Assembly (NCBI RefSeq): GCF_051106095.1
Contig: NC_135786.1
Location: 214,341,001-214,405,000 of the forward strand
Length of the DNA stretch: 64,000 nt
DNA from: Pogona vitticeps
Lineage: Eukaryota; Chordata; Lepidosauria; Squamata; Agamidae
Direction: 5' to 3'
Positions 21,549 through 32,470 of the stretch are shown piece by piece. A program made the position numbers and the translations under genes. Every line of letters starts with the position of its first letter. Within the stretch, counting starts at the first letter, position 1. The notes under the pieces were generated by a model. The model searched no databases. It was given only the letters and a program-made list of their open reading frames with translations, and was not told the DNA's origin.

Positions 21549-22131
21549 TTACAGTATTTTTTAATTCATTTTCAATAAGTGTGAGGGTTGGGGTATAGGG
21601 GATAAGGAGGGAATGGATAGGGGTGGGCTAAGGATAAAATTCCAGAGGGTGAAAGAGTATTCTTGCATCCGCTTACTTAGTTGTATTAAAAGGGAAATCA
21701 CATATATAAGCCATCTAATAATTTTCAAGACTATCTTTAGAGCTCTCCCCATTCCTTTGGACCTTCTCATACTTCTTTTATCTATACTTTCCAGTCCATA
21801 TTTTGTATCCAATTATAAAATTGTTCCCATTTTAAAGTCATTTTTGAGATTATCTCTCATTTAATGTTTCTGTTAGTACATCCATCTCCGCCACTTCCAG
21901 TATTTTTTCTGTCACTTCCTCCAGAGACAGTACCTCTTCTTTCTTCCAATATTTTCCACATAGTATCCTCAGTGCCATAATTACATGTATTATCAAATAT
22001 CTCATTTCTTTATCTACAATTTCAGTCATAACATACAGTAAAAACAATTCCGGTTTAAAAGGTATCACATAAGATAATTTTTTGCAACATTTCATGTATT
22101 GATCTCCAATGCCTTTTTCCTTCCCTAAATG
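21549..22131 (-). mobile_element. L1 LINE 3' fragment with perfect 17-bp target duplication
   Basis: The insert is flanked by TCAGCTGCAGTATATTA at 21532-21548 and exactly again at 22132-22148, the long perfect duplication expected of L1. The minus strand encodes the end of ORF2. Frame 22095-21850 carries 'IIHVIMALRILCGKYWKKEE' and then 'LEEVTEKILEVAEMDVLT', which matches the C-terminal region of vertebrate L1 ORF2. A second frame (21812-21561) is in a different phase and has no clear match. The short AT-rich 3' end lies at the low-coordinate side. The fragment has 583 bp, so it is severely 5' truncated. The intact duplication suggests limited age, although the frame is already shifted. Confidence 0.85.
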
Positions 22132-22148
22132 TCAGCTGCAGTATATTA

Positions 22149-23345
22149 TAATGAGCTCTCCTGATCCTTCTTTTAATTCAAATTGCTTCAAGCTGTCTTC
22201 ACACTGAAAGGTGAATTAAGGCCCATTAGCCTTACAAAACAGCGGTTTCCTCCTAATGGAGATGCTTGAATCGAATTGTTGATATGGCACAATACAGCTG
22301 CCTGAAGTATTCTTCTTGAGGGCGGCATGCCCAGGAACACTTAGAGTGTCCAGGTTTCATTTCAAGGTGCTGGCTGAAGTCTCAGGGAATGGCTATATAG
22401 TACTTCCCTGGGGTCAAGACGGGAAAGCAAATCTGACAGGAGAAAATTTGATTTTTCTGAGTGAGGTGGCGTTATAACTGCCTTTTAATAGGTGCCACCA
22501 GACTCACTGGCTCACTATTAAGGCATTCTTACATGTGTTGTACTTGCTCAGTGTCACATGCACACATACACTCACACCAAAAAAAAAAAAATCCAACAAC
22601 CAGACCAAACCAAAATAAACAAACAGTGAAACAAACAGCCTGGCCTCTAATATCAGCCCTGATTCTCAGAGAAGAGGATGTTGCTGACATGGCAACTCTT
22701 ATTTTGAGCATCTGTAGTTTGGATGTTTGCACTGTATCACTTGATACAAATGGGGAGAAGTGGGAAGGATAATCGTTTGTGATTATTATGCAGTGCACGT
22801 GATGCTACTACGGCCATTACTGCATCTGATCACTGCAAAAGGGACTTGGCATTCATGATGGGTGGATGGATTCCATCATTCAATATTGCTGGCTTGAATT
22901 TTGAAGTCCAATGAAAGTTCTCTGTTATTAAGAGATTTTGAAGTACTGTATATTCTATTTTTGTACCTATGTATCATAAAAATGCATCTTATGGTAAGAG
23001 AAAGAGGCTACCCAAGAATTCTACTCTTCACATACAGACCTGTTAAAACAAGTGACTAGCAAATTAAAAGCTGTGTGAATTACAATTAACTGTCAAAGTG
23101 GCACTATTTCAGATCAAACCTTTGCTCCATCTAGCTCAGTCATTGACCGATTGCCTAATTCACGCATGGGAATCCTACAGTTTACTAATCCAGTGATATT
23201 TATTTGCACTCTGGGATGTTGGCTTAAAATGAGGCATAGCTCCACCCTCACTGTTTTGCTCTCCACAACCCAAATGAAATTTCACAACACTGGAAATGGA
23301 TTTTCATTCTGTTCTGAGTCTATTTTTACAGCTGGTGCACCCTCC
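22149..23345. other. unassigned sequence
   Basis: An A-rich run at 22579-22590 and overlapping short frames at 22461-22798. No recognisable gene or repeat. Confidence 0.4.
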
Positions 23346-23872
23346 GGTGGGTCACAAGATATTTGTATCCCACCCATCTATTGCCCAAGCACTACTATGG
23401 GTGGCTAACAGCAATTGAAGACACAACTACCTACCCCAGCCCACAAAGAGAGAAATAATGAGATCCAGACCAAAGCAGTAATAACCCAAAATGTAAAATA
23501 AACTTAGAGGCAATGACAACTCAAGAGCAATATCCAATTCATGGATCCACAAGGATATCAAAGGGGTAAGAGGTTTCTGAAGGCCTTTTCACACAATACC
23601 GCTTTTACTTGTTTCCTAAAGGTCAAAGAGAAAGAACCCTGGCATATGCCGTATCTGCGAGTAACACATTCCATCACATTGTGGCCATCACATTGTGACC
23701 TGGTTCCTGGTGATACTTTTCCAGGCCTTTCTAGGGATGGCCACCGGTAACTATGAAACCTGGCTGACCTGGGTGGTCCAGGGGGAAATCTTAGGGAGAG
23801 ACTCTCCATCAAGTAACAAGGAGTAACAAGGTCCCAGGCCATTAAGGCCCTGTAGGTTAATGGCCACACAAG
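23346..23872 (-). mobile_element. L2-type LINE, ORF2 C-terminus and 3' UTR
   Basis: The minus frame stays open from about 23872 to 23558 and encodes 'LTYRALMAWDLVTPCYL', 'LRFPPGPPRSARFHSYRWPS', 'VSPGTRSQCDGHNVMECV' and 'FSLTFRKQVKAVLCEKAFR'. This is the usual C-terminal tail of an L2-type ORF2, in which 'SLTFRKQVKT.L..KAFR' stands for the family's 'FRR.LKTWLF.QAF' block. The 3' UTR side (23346-23557) has 'gtatcccacccatctattgcc'. The open frame extends upstream into translated (CA)n, so the 144-codon length is partly artificial. Confidence 0.6.
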
Positions 23873-23873
23873 C

Positions 23874-23875
<2 letters not shown>

Positions 23876-23958
<83 letters not shown>
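23876..23958. repeat. (CA)n microsatellite
   Basis: About 41 uninterrupted CA units. Confidence 0.98.
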
Positions 23959-23963
<5 letters not shown>

Positions 23964-25038
23964 AGGTAATTCAGAAAATGTTTTCCATACATTTGTTAGG
24001 AAAAAAAATGGACATTATGGATTGAGATCATACTAGGAAAATTTATCTATTGTACATATCTGCTGTAACAATTTATAAATCTGAGTATATCTTTGACTTT
24101 GCAGTTGTGTATGCCATTCCACAGTAGATGGGAAAGAAAAAAAAGTTTCTCTGACTTTGTGTAGCTGATGGAAACCACATTGATGGTAGTAGGTAAGTTA
24201 TGATTCTGAAATGCATACCATTTTACTTGCTTGAAGATTATAGTCAGCTGCCATTTTCTTGTTATGTTTAAGTGTGTGTGTGTAATATTTCTATGTTGAT
24301 TTTATTTCAAGACCAGTGTGATTGCATGTTCGCTGCACAGCTTTCTTTGATTGGAGGGGCTTGTGTCTGCATTATATCACTGACAGCTATAGCGTTTACT
24401 GCACAATGGTATGGAGGGGTCATGATTACCCAGAGAGAAACATAAATGTGTATGCACTTACGGGCTTATTTGACTTGGAAGCACACTGTTAGGTATGGCT
24501 GCCCTGTGCATTATAATCGGTATAAGAGAAGCTGCTGGAGGAGTGCAAGCAATTTAAAATATTTAAAGAGAAACATGCATGAGCAGGCAATCTAGTGTAC
24601 TTGCATTCAACAGCCTGGCTGTTCCACATTACATCTCTATAAGCAGTAACCATCTCTTACAAGATTTCCTGGGGCCCATTGATTCAAAAAGGGCAGTTGG
24701 TTTCATGTGAGGCAGGACCAGTGATAGTGAAACCACTGATCTTTGTGCTTTCTGCTTTAATTTACATTTATTAACACGTAATCCGAATAACCTCTCTCAA
24801 CTGGATTGGCTTCCTTCTGCTCCACCACCCTTTATTCCATTTATGTGTGCAACCCACTCTTTCTTGCATTGGTAATCTGATAGGGTTGTTGAGGGGGGAA
24901 ATAGCAGTTTTGCTGTTATAACGGCTTAAAAACCTTCCAGTGATAGAAACTCCTATTTCTTGAATCTGAGATAGCGCTCATTATCTAAATTATTCAGGGA
25001 CAAAGGTATATACAAATCTTTTGAACAGGAAACAGAAG

Positions 25039-25039
<1 letters not shown>
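23959..25039. other. unassigned sequence, possibly conserved
   Basis: No gene or mobile element end was recognised. 24300-24620 is repeat-free and of mixed composition, so it is a candidate for a conserved non-coding block. This is a guess from composition only. Confidence 0.35.

Positions 25040-25108
<69 letters not shown>
25040..25108. repeat. (CA)n(GA)n compound microsatellite
   Basis: About 17 CA units joined directly to about 17 GA units. Confidence 0.97.
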
Positions 25109-25110
<2 letters not shown>

Positions 25111-25449
25111 TGAACAGTCAGAATTATGCAGTTTCTGCTTTCATCTCTGTGTTGGGAAGTAAAATAATGAAATAAATAGCACTTCTATAGCTCATTCAAT
25201 AATTGTTTTGGAATAATTTTAGAATGGCCCTTAGAGATCACCTAATCCAGGGGATGGAAATCTTCAGGTGGCAGGATGCCCTTTGTGATCTGCTGGAGGG
25301 ACGTTTGGATCTGCCACTTATGGGCAGAAGCAAGAGATACACACTTAATTCAAAAGAACAACATAACAGATACTGAGCACAAAAATTTGAGGACTGATCC
25401 AGATGTCTCATGTGCAGCCTAGGCATGTGGTAGAGGGAAGTCATTTTGC

Positions 25450-25830
25450 TATTCTTTTTAAAAATGGTGAGAGATAGAACTCCTTCCCAATCTACTATAA
25501 ATCTTTCAGGGATCTCACAATATCTTTTGTTTAACTGTGCAGCAGGCCAACTTACTGCAAAAGATCATATGCAACTGCAACCTCTGTAATAGATGATCTT
25601 CCAGCTTCTGCTTAAACACCTCCAGTGGGGGAGAGTTTACCACCCCCCAAGGTAGTCCATGACACTGTCAAACAGCCTAACAAATGTTTACTGAAATCTG
25701 CTTCTCAAGCATTTCCACCCAGTCATTCTAGTCTTGTGTGTCCTCTGGAGCAAAAGACAAGCTGTCTGCTCTACCTTCTGTATGACAGCCCTTCAAAAAG
25801 CAGTCTTGGGTTATTTGCATCAATTAAGGT
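25450..25830 (-). mobile_element. CR1/L3-type LINE 3' UTR
   Basis: Words in the order expected of an antisense CR1-type 3' region: 'cttaaacacctccagtggggg', 'gagtttaccaccccccaagg', 'gtccatgacactgtcaaaca', 'cctctggagcaaaagacaag' and 'tatgacagcccttcaaa'. It differs from the CR1 at 60620, so at least two CR1-type families are present. Confidence 0.7.
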
Positions 25831-26282
25831 ATCAAATAGTATAGTTGCTTCTGCTTCTCCTTATGATCTGTACTGTACTTGAGCCAATAGTGTTTTATTT
25901 CCTGGTGGATTTTTTTTTTACTACAAAAAGATTTTTGGTATAAATATATGTGCAAGGATCAACCACACTGAACTTCAAGTGACCCTGTTTAGAACAAACA
26001 AGACCAATCTACTTTCCCTTTAAAAGAAAAAGACACTTCCCTTTTCTCAAGATTGTTAAGACACTGGCTGGCTGTCCCTTTGCTGAAGCAACTTAACAAT
26101 CCTGAAAAACAGAAACTTTCCTTTCTGCTTACCTGTAGAAGGGAAGGGGGATGAAGGTTTCTACCTCTTTTTAGTGATTGCTAACTTGCATAGTGCATTA
26201 GTGATGTCTCAAAAGGACTTTTTAAAAAAGCCCTTTCAAAGCATAGCTGATATGTTAGCAAGAGAAATGTCATATGTTCAAG

Positions 26283-26520
26283 CTGGAGTCAGAGAAGAAG
26301 GTGGCACTAGAGATCATATTGCAAACATACACTGACTGCTAGAACATGCCAAGGAATTTTGGAGGAAAACCAGTCTATGCCCTACAACAAAGCCTTTAAC
26401 TCTGTGGATCATGAAAAACTATGTCTCATTCTAAAAGAAATGAATATACTACAACATTTTGTTGTCTTGACGCATAATCTATATTATGGACAAAAGCCCT
26501 CAGTAGGTCCTAAACAAGCT
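26283..26520 (+). mobile_element. RTE/BovB-like reverse transcriptase fragment
   Basis: The plus strand gives 'AGVREEGGTRDHIANIH', then 'AKEFW', 'KAFNSVDHEKLCLILKEMN' and 'LYYGQKPSV' with small breaks. These match the BovB/RTE core 'QAGFRKGRGTRDQIAN', 'FIDY.KAFDCVDH.KLW..LKEMG' and 'LY.GQEATV'. Both the first catalytic Asp region and the rest of the domain are eroded. A second strand of this class, better kept, is at 35990-37285. Confidence 0.65.
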
Positions 26521-27404
26521 CATGTAGCTAGAGGTGGCCCTTCTGTGAAGCATCTGGGTGGTCAGCATACAAAAGAGAAGGTTGCACTGGATGGGTTTCT
26601 GATTTAACCCAGCAGGATTCCCCTTTAAATTTAAAAATTAGAAGCAACCACTGAATAATAATTAATAATTTCCAAGCTCTCTATGTAAGCCCCTTCTAGT
26701 TTCAGTGGGGATGATAAAACACATGTCAGCACACAGCCCTAGACTCCTGAACTGTTTCCGGTTTATGCCTTCTTTTGAAAGTCACTCAGTCCTGTTTTGT
26801 ATGGTTAGTTAATTCCCTTTGAAATGAAAGCATTCTGCAGCAGTGATTATATTTTCCATCATGTCTACAGAAGGGACTGGAAGTTTTTTACTTCTATCAG
26901 TATCCTGTCAATGCAATCCTGGTAATGAAGAGCTGGTTAATACACTTAACTAAAATTCATAGAAAAAGAATTATATTAAAAAGTCTACTAAGCACAACAT
27001 ACAGTCTAAAATATTTTATCCCAGTGTAATAGCATCCCTTAAAATCTGCCTAGAAAAATTAGTCTTACGTACTTACCTGTGAATGTCCAAAATCCTCTTG
27101 CGAGGTTATGCTGGAGAAAGGGGAAAAATATAACTCACTTCAGCAAATTGTAGCTAGTTAAGAAGCCCCACCACCACCACCACCACTTTGATGCCTTGCT
27201 GCATGAGTTGCACAATGAGGAATCCTGGCAGGGATTCATTAATTAGTGGCAATGTCCTGTCACAAGTCACCACATTTCCCTTTTGCTAGTGTAACTGCAC
27301 AACAAGATTTTGCCCAGTGAGTCCCAGTTTCCAGAAAACACTAACACTCAGGTTTTGTAGGATAAATAATGCTTCCCTTTAGGCTAATATTAAATCATCA
27401 TTAT
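26521..27404. other. unassigned sequence
   Basis: A short (CCA)n run at about 27170. Nothing else recognised. Confidence 0.4.
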
Positions 27405-27620
27405 CATACTGTGCCACCACGTAGGTTCTGACTTATAGTGACCCTCGTCAGGGTTTTCCAGGTAGGGAATATTCAGAAGTGGTTTCCCGTTCCCTTCTTT
27501 GGAGTGCCCTGAGACTGTGCAGCTTGCCAAGGGCTACACAGGCTGGCTTTATTCGTGGAAATCACACTGGGGAATTGAAATCACATCCTCTGGCTCCATA
27601 GCTAAATACCTAAACCAATA
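27405..27620 (-). mobile_element. tRNA-headed SINE, type B, with long body
   Basis: The head on the high-coordinate side reads, on the minus strand, 'taggtatttagctatggagcc' and a worn B box. The body carries 'gtgaccctcgtcagggttttcc', 'ttcagaagtggtttcccgttccc' and 'gcagcttgccaagggctac' in antisense. This is longer than the copies at 7345, 41156 and 63425, and may show the full-length form or a related family. Confidence 0.7.
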
Positions 27621-27984
27621 AATATAAATAAACATCTACGAAGACAGACAGCTAAAATAACTGTTTCAAAAAAATTATTAGAATGCTTTATGTTCTGGCT
27701 AGGCAAAATGACTGCATCTCTTAACACAACCTGGCATGTTTTTTTAAAATCATTCTTACTCTGTATTCTAAGTGCTTTGCCCAGCCCACCAGAGAAATAA
27801 CCTTTAAGTCAAGGATAGAGAAGAGAATAGCAAAAGCAGAGCAAGGGGAAAAGATCAAACAGACTTCTTCAGAAAACGTGAAGGTCAGGATGAATATTTA
27901 GCGGATGTTAGTCTCAGCAGATGAAAAGCTTGTACTGTTCTGCAAGCATTCTATGAAATAGGTGGGCAGTAGTAATATTATAAA

Positions 27985-28080
27985 CTATGGGAGAATGGGA
28001 TTTGTGCTCCTACAAATCCCATCAACCTCTCATGACTAAGGGAGAGGCAGATGATGGGAGCTGTGGTCCAAAAACATGTG
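27985..28080. repeat. palindromic MITE-like repeat
   Basis: 'ctcctacaaatcccatcaacc' and 'gatgatgggagctgtggtcc' are opposed arms of the family at 1015. Confidence 0.6.
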
Positions 28081-28211
28081 TGGGCTGTAGCTTCCTCACT
28101 TCCCTCAGAGCCTTTGGACAGCTCCTGCCCAACCTGGACTAAACCTGGGAGTGTATTCACTGGCTCCATGAAACTGGACTCAGCAGCCTCCATTGCCTCT
28201 GCTCTAAGAGA

Positions 28212-28456
28212 AAAAATGTACTGCTTATATACCTCCCCGTAGTGCTTAATGCAGTCTCTGGGCAGTTTACAGTTTAATTATGCAGTCTACGCATTGCCCT
28301 CCCCACAACAAGTTGGGTACTCAATTTACCGAATTCAAAAGGGTGGAAGGTTGGATCAACCTTGAGCTGGCTACCTGAACCCATCAGGATCAAACTCAGA
28401 TCATGAGCAGAATCTTGAGTATAATCCTGCTGTTTCACTACTTAACCACAAGGCTC
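28212..28456 (-). mobile_element. tRNA-headed SINE, type A
   Basis: Minus-strand copy. Tail words 'gcagtctctgggcagtttac', then 'caacaagttgggtactcaatt', 'gaaggttggatcaaccttgag', then the head 'cttaaccacaaggctcc'. It faces the plus-strand copy at 28652 head to head, 195 bp away. Confidence 0.85.
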
Positions 28457-28525
28457 CTCAATTTGGAAAGTATACATATATGCATTCTCTAGAACTCTGG
28501 AATATAATAATTGCATTCAAAAATG

Positions 28526-28575
28526 AAATCATGACATGTTTCGGCTTGGCCTTTTCAGCCTTCTTCCAGGGTTGT
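28526..28575 (-). ncRNA. hammerhead-ribozyme-like relic
   Basis: On the minus strand: CAACC, CTGGAAGA, then AGGC...GCC around a short loop, then GAAACATGTC. This follows the order stem I strand, CUGANGA core, helix II, GAAA, stem III seen in type I hammerheads of PLEs. There is one extra G in the core and the second strand of stem I no longer pairs, so it is probably inactive. No PLE coding part adjoins it. Confidence 0.4.
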
Positions 28576-28651
28576 ATCACATAAAATACAACAGAAAATA
28601 AAACACCAATATTTTTTTCTAGCGACAACATTTTAAACATTTCATATAGTT

Positions 28652-28892
28652 AAAGGAGCCTCGTGTCGTAGTGCTTAAACTGCTGGACTGCAGCCAAAAC
28701 TGTGCTCATGACTCTGGGTTCAGTCCTAGGTAACCAGCTCAAGCTTGACTCCGCCTTCTGTCCTTCTGAGGTCAGTAAAATGAGTACCCAGCTTGCTGGG
28801 GAGGGGGCAATGTGTAGCCTGCATAATTAACTTGTAACCCACCCAATGAGTACTTGAAGTGCTATGGAATGGTATATAAGCAGCACATTTTT
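28652..28892 (+). mobile_element. tRNA-headed SINE, type A, best copy
   Basis: It begins 'aggagcctcgtgtcgtagtgc' (A box region), then 'actgctggactgcagcc', 'ctgggttcagtcctagg' (B box region), 'cagctcaagcttgactccgcc', 'tgagtacccagcttgctgggg', 'gtgtagcctgcataattaac' and 'gctatggaatggtatataagc'. It has the full head-to-tail layout, about 240 bp. I know this layout from lizard genomes but cannot name the family with certainty. Confidence 0.88.
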
Positions 28893-28989
28893 AAAAATTA
28901 TCATATTATACAGTCTTTTGTCAAATTAATATATTTGCATATATAATAGTTTAGACAATTTCATTAGCAAATGGAATGCATCCTCTGAC

Positions 28990-28991
28990 AT

Positions 28992-29034
<43 letters not shown>

Positions 29035-29105
29035 TTTTATTTTATTTTATTTTATTTTATTTTATTTTATTTTATTTTATTTATATCCCGCCTATCTGGT
29101 CGGTT
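28990..29105 (-). repeat. (ATTT)n/(ATTTT)n run at an L2-type LINE end
   Basis: About 11 ATTT units pass into about 9 ATTTT units. They end in 'atatcccgcctatctgg', which on the minus strand is the usual LINE ending 'ccagataggcgggatataaat' plus an expanded A-rich tail. Confidence 0.8.
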
Positions 29106-29330
29106 AAGACCACACAATTCAAGCGCAGAATCAGTGAGTAGTAAATAGAGCAAAAGCCAAATCAGCTAACCCAGTGATGTAGGATTGGACTATCTATCCA
29201 TTGGATGAGATGTGATATCCATGTGGTGCTCTAGAAATGATTCATTCCCCAACATCCCAGACCCTTGACTTCAATGGCCTGGACTGATGGAATATGTATA
29301 TATATATCTGTATCTATAATACTGGAGGCT

Positions 29331-29372
29331 TGTAGGCATCCTTCAGTCTTGAGAGACTATGGTAAGGCTATG
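29331..29372 (-). mobile_element. 3' tail of the RTE-like LINE or its parasite
   Basis: 'aggcatccttcagtcttgag' and 'agactatggtaa' are the complement of the tail shared by 3060, 38495, 47622 and 62446. Only about 40 bp remain. Confidence 0.6.
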
Positions 29373-31064
29373 GGTTCTCTATTCCTGCATTAGGCTTTCA
29401 ACAGGCTTTTGTACATCATACATGAAGTGAAGGCAAATGAGAATAATATTATGACAAGTTAGAATATAGGATGTCATAACTATACCATACAAGGGAGGAA
29501 AAGAATGCAACAGAAAGCCATCATTGTTTGGGGAGGGGAGGGAGAAGCATCATTATGACTGAAATCCTGATGCTTAGCATAGTAATTTGCATTGGAGTAG
29601 ACCCAAGGAATCTGTGGGAATTTGGTGCGTCAACTCCTTCATAAGTTCAATTGATTCCAATGGATCTACTCTGAGCAAGAATATTTTTCAGCCCATATGT
29701 AATAAATGGAGTTACACATTATAAAAGCTCACACCAATTGTGATCTTTGCACCTCGTGCAGCACTCCCAGCCATGTGTGGTAGCTTGGGCTGGAGACCAC
29801 AATAATGGGCATTAGAATGTGTTCTAACAGTTATAGAAGAGGGAACTGAGCAACGTTCGCTCTAATTTTCTGCCAGCCCCCGCCCTGCACATGCAGGGTT
29901 CTGGGTGCGACCAGAGCCAAATGGACTGCCACACAGACTGCAGCTGCATAGCCCCAATACAGCGTTGTGCAGCCACATGGGTGTGCAGCTTGAAAGAAAC
30001 ATTGAAATTAAGATTTTATGCTGCTGGGACAAATTTTCAGCCACACGAATTTACCGAGAGCAGCAGGACCATTAATTTTTGAAGTGGCAAGTGGCGCCAC
30101 AAAAGGTGCATGCAGAAGCATATCTGGTCCAGGGGACATATATTTCTCATCCTGAACTACAACATATATTGCAAACATAGACTGCTCAGAGACACAGAGG
30201 GGTACCTTGAGATCAAGTCGAAAACACTAGATTTCAGAAATGGCTGCAGCATTTAATGAGATGTAAGAAATGTGTGGTTTTAATTATGTAAGTTAATAGC
30301 CGGAAGACCACAGAAGACATTTTTACTAAGGGTTTCGTGCACGCGCATGTGTTTGGAAACTTAATTAGCATGTCCCTCTCTTTTTATCACATCATCTGGA
30401 GGGCTAAAACCTTAGGGCAGGAGGCCTAATGGTGCTGTTTGTTCTGGAAGGGTTCTGGTTTTTCTGGAAACGTAACAATGCAAATACTTAGTGTAATGGC
30501 CATGAATAAAACATTTTCTAAATACGTGCAAAGTGAGATGCAGCTGTTTGCTAGCAGAAGTTAAATTCTTGGACAGATGTGACCAGGCAGGCTGGCTCTC
30601 AGGGATGCAAAAAGAAGTAATACATTGAGCCCAGCTTTAGCCATCCTTAGAACAAACCTGCTGCAATCGAAACACAAATATTCACAAACTGAGCAATACA
30701 ATTACAGAAGGCCTGGGTGAAGCTGAGCCAGGTGTGGACAATTTCTAAGAGCAATGGCCCCTGTACCTCAGAAGGCTACACTCCCCCCACCAACACGAAG
30801 GGGTGGAGGGTAGAAATCCAGTGTAAAAATGGTCAATTTCACTACTAGAAGTTTCCAGGAGGCACAGTAGACCAGCTGGGAGGTATCTGGTAACCAGGGG
30901 GCCTACTTTAGGACTCAAACAGGCTAATGTAAGTGACTGCTCACTTTCTCTTTTTAAAAAGAAGCTATACAGTATGATCCAAAATACAATTAAAATGGCT
31001 AATTACATACCTAAGAAGATTCTAGGGCTGGAATTGACTATTAATAAACTTTTTAAAAGATAAA
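29373..31064. other. unassigned sequence, partly complex
   Basis: No mobile element end was recognised. 30230-30560 is repeat-free and contains an octamer-like ATGCAAAT and a TTAATTAG homeobox-type word, so a conserved non-coding element is possible. That is inference from motifs alone. Confidence 0.35.
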
Positions 31065-31407
31065 GTGGAAGTCACTCATTCTAGCCAGGAAGGGCGGCTG
31101 AGGGGCGTGACGCCGAGGGAGGCCCAGAGAGAAAGAATGAAAAAACGGGCCTTCTCAGCAGTGGCCCCTCGCCTCTGGAATAGTCTGCCCCCAGAGATCT
31201 GTCTGGCTCCCTTGCTGGGTGTTTTTAAGAGCAAACGTAAAACCTGGCTTATTAGGCAGGCTTTCCCTCCTGTCATCACTTGAATATTCCCCCCCCCATC
31301 TTGAACTATATTATTATTGTTGTTTTATTTTATTATATTATATAGTTTTTATTTTATTTTTTATTGTTAGCCACCCAGAGTAGACTTTGGTCTAGATGGG
31401 CTAAATA
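31065..31407 (+). mobile_element. L2-type LINE, ORF2 C-terminus and 3' UTR
   Basis: The frame ending at 31283 encodes 'VTPREAQRERMKKRAFSAVA', 'PRLWNSLPPEICLAPLLGVF' and 'KTWLIRQAFP', the classic C-terminus of L2/CR1-related ORF2 ('RAFSVAAPRLWNSLP...FK..LKTWLF'). The 3' UTR has 'gttagccacccagagtagac' and 'gggctaaataa', and a 133-bp (AAAC)n tail follows. The preserved frame and the perfect tail make it one of the younger LINE copies here. Confidence 0.88.
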
Positions 31408-31540
31408 ACAAACAAACAAACAAACAAACAAACAAACAAACAAACAAACAAACAAACAAACAAACAAACAAACAAACAAACAAACAAACAAACAAACAAA
31501 CAAACAAACAAACAAACAAACAAACAAACAAACAAACAAA
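31408..31540. repeat. (AAAC)n tail array
   Basis: About 33 AAAC units without interruption, directly after the L2-type 3' end. It probably grew from the LINE's own 3' tail. Confidence 0.97.
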
Positions 31541-32183
31541 TAAGGGGTGTGCTAGGGACTCAAGGGGATCTTCTTGCTGCCCACAGAATCAGACTCCTTT
31601 TAAGGCAGCTTGCTTTATGTCAATGAACCAGACCCATTAAGCCCCCAATTTGCTGAAGTGTCATCAGGTCCTGAAACAAAACGTTTCACAGACCTGCTAC
31701 CCAAACTGGCCAGACAGAAACCAACATTCCTGCTTAACCCAACAGCTTCTAGTTCTGCTATGACTGTAAAAATATGGAAAGGGATAGTGAGCCACGTTCT
31801 ATATTGACACCCCTAAGAAGGAGAAGAAGAAGTCAACTGTGCAAAATGCACAGCCTCTAATGAGTTGTCTCCCATCTAACTTACGGACGGATCTGAAAAC
31901 CAAGAGGGCTCAATAACATGTCAGCTGTGAAAATCAGGTAAAGTGCATTCATGAAATGACCTTGCCATTAGTTCGTCTTAATGATAATGCTCATGATTCA
32001 TGTGGCCAAAACTGAGGTGCCACACATGAAAGATATATGTAAGGGATATAAGTACAGACTGTAGATACCCAGGGGTGAGTGCACAGAGACACAGAATATG
32101 GCCTTGGCCACTCTGGTCTTGGTGCTTATAATTTTAAAACCACATCAATGATACATCGTGGTGGAATGGTGTAAGGTTTAGAG
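31541..32183. other. unassigned sequence
   Basis: Nothing recognised. Confidence 0.4.
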
Positions 32184-32470
32184 CAGGGGTGGGCAATTAA
32201 TTTCTGTAGGGGGGCCCACATGAAAAATCTGAACTGTGTTCGGGGGCCAAACCAACTTTACTTAAAAATAAAATGAAACAGTGATGTTATGATTGTTTTT
32301 ATTTTAAACTTGTTAATCTCCACAAATACTAAAGAGTTTTTTTGCAGTATGTTAAAGATAAGCAACTCATCAACTTTAGACAAAAAGCTATAAATGGTTT
32401 TGATATTCAAAACTGTCCGCGGGCCAGACAGGAGCGGCTCACGGGCCGTCTGTGGCCCTCTGGCTGCACT
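32184..32470 (+). mobile_element. hAT-like MITE
   Basis: It begins CAGGGGTGGGCAATTAAT and later has 'gcgggccagacaggagcggc', 'acgggccgtctgtggccctc'. This is the layout of the hAT family with 'cccgcgggccgtagtttgcc' ends. The right terminal repeat is worn beyond about 32470. Confidence 0.65.

Noticed and set aside
23558-23992. 144-codon frame with a long C-V repeat
   Set aside because: The repeat part is translated (CA)n and the rest is the end of an L2-type ORF2.
31354-31539. Frame encoding repeated FVCL units
   Set aside because: Translation of the (AAAC)n array.
31408-31540. CRISPR-like regular array
   Set aside because: A perfect 4-base microsatellite without spacers, in vertebrate DNA.
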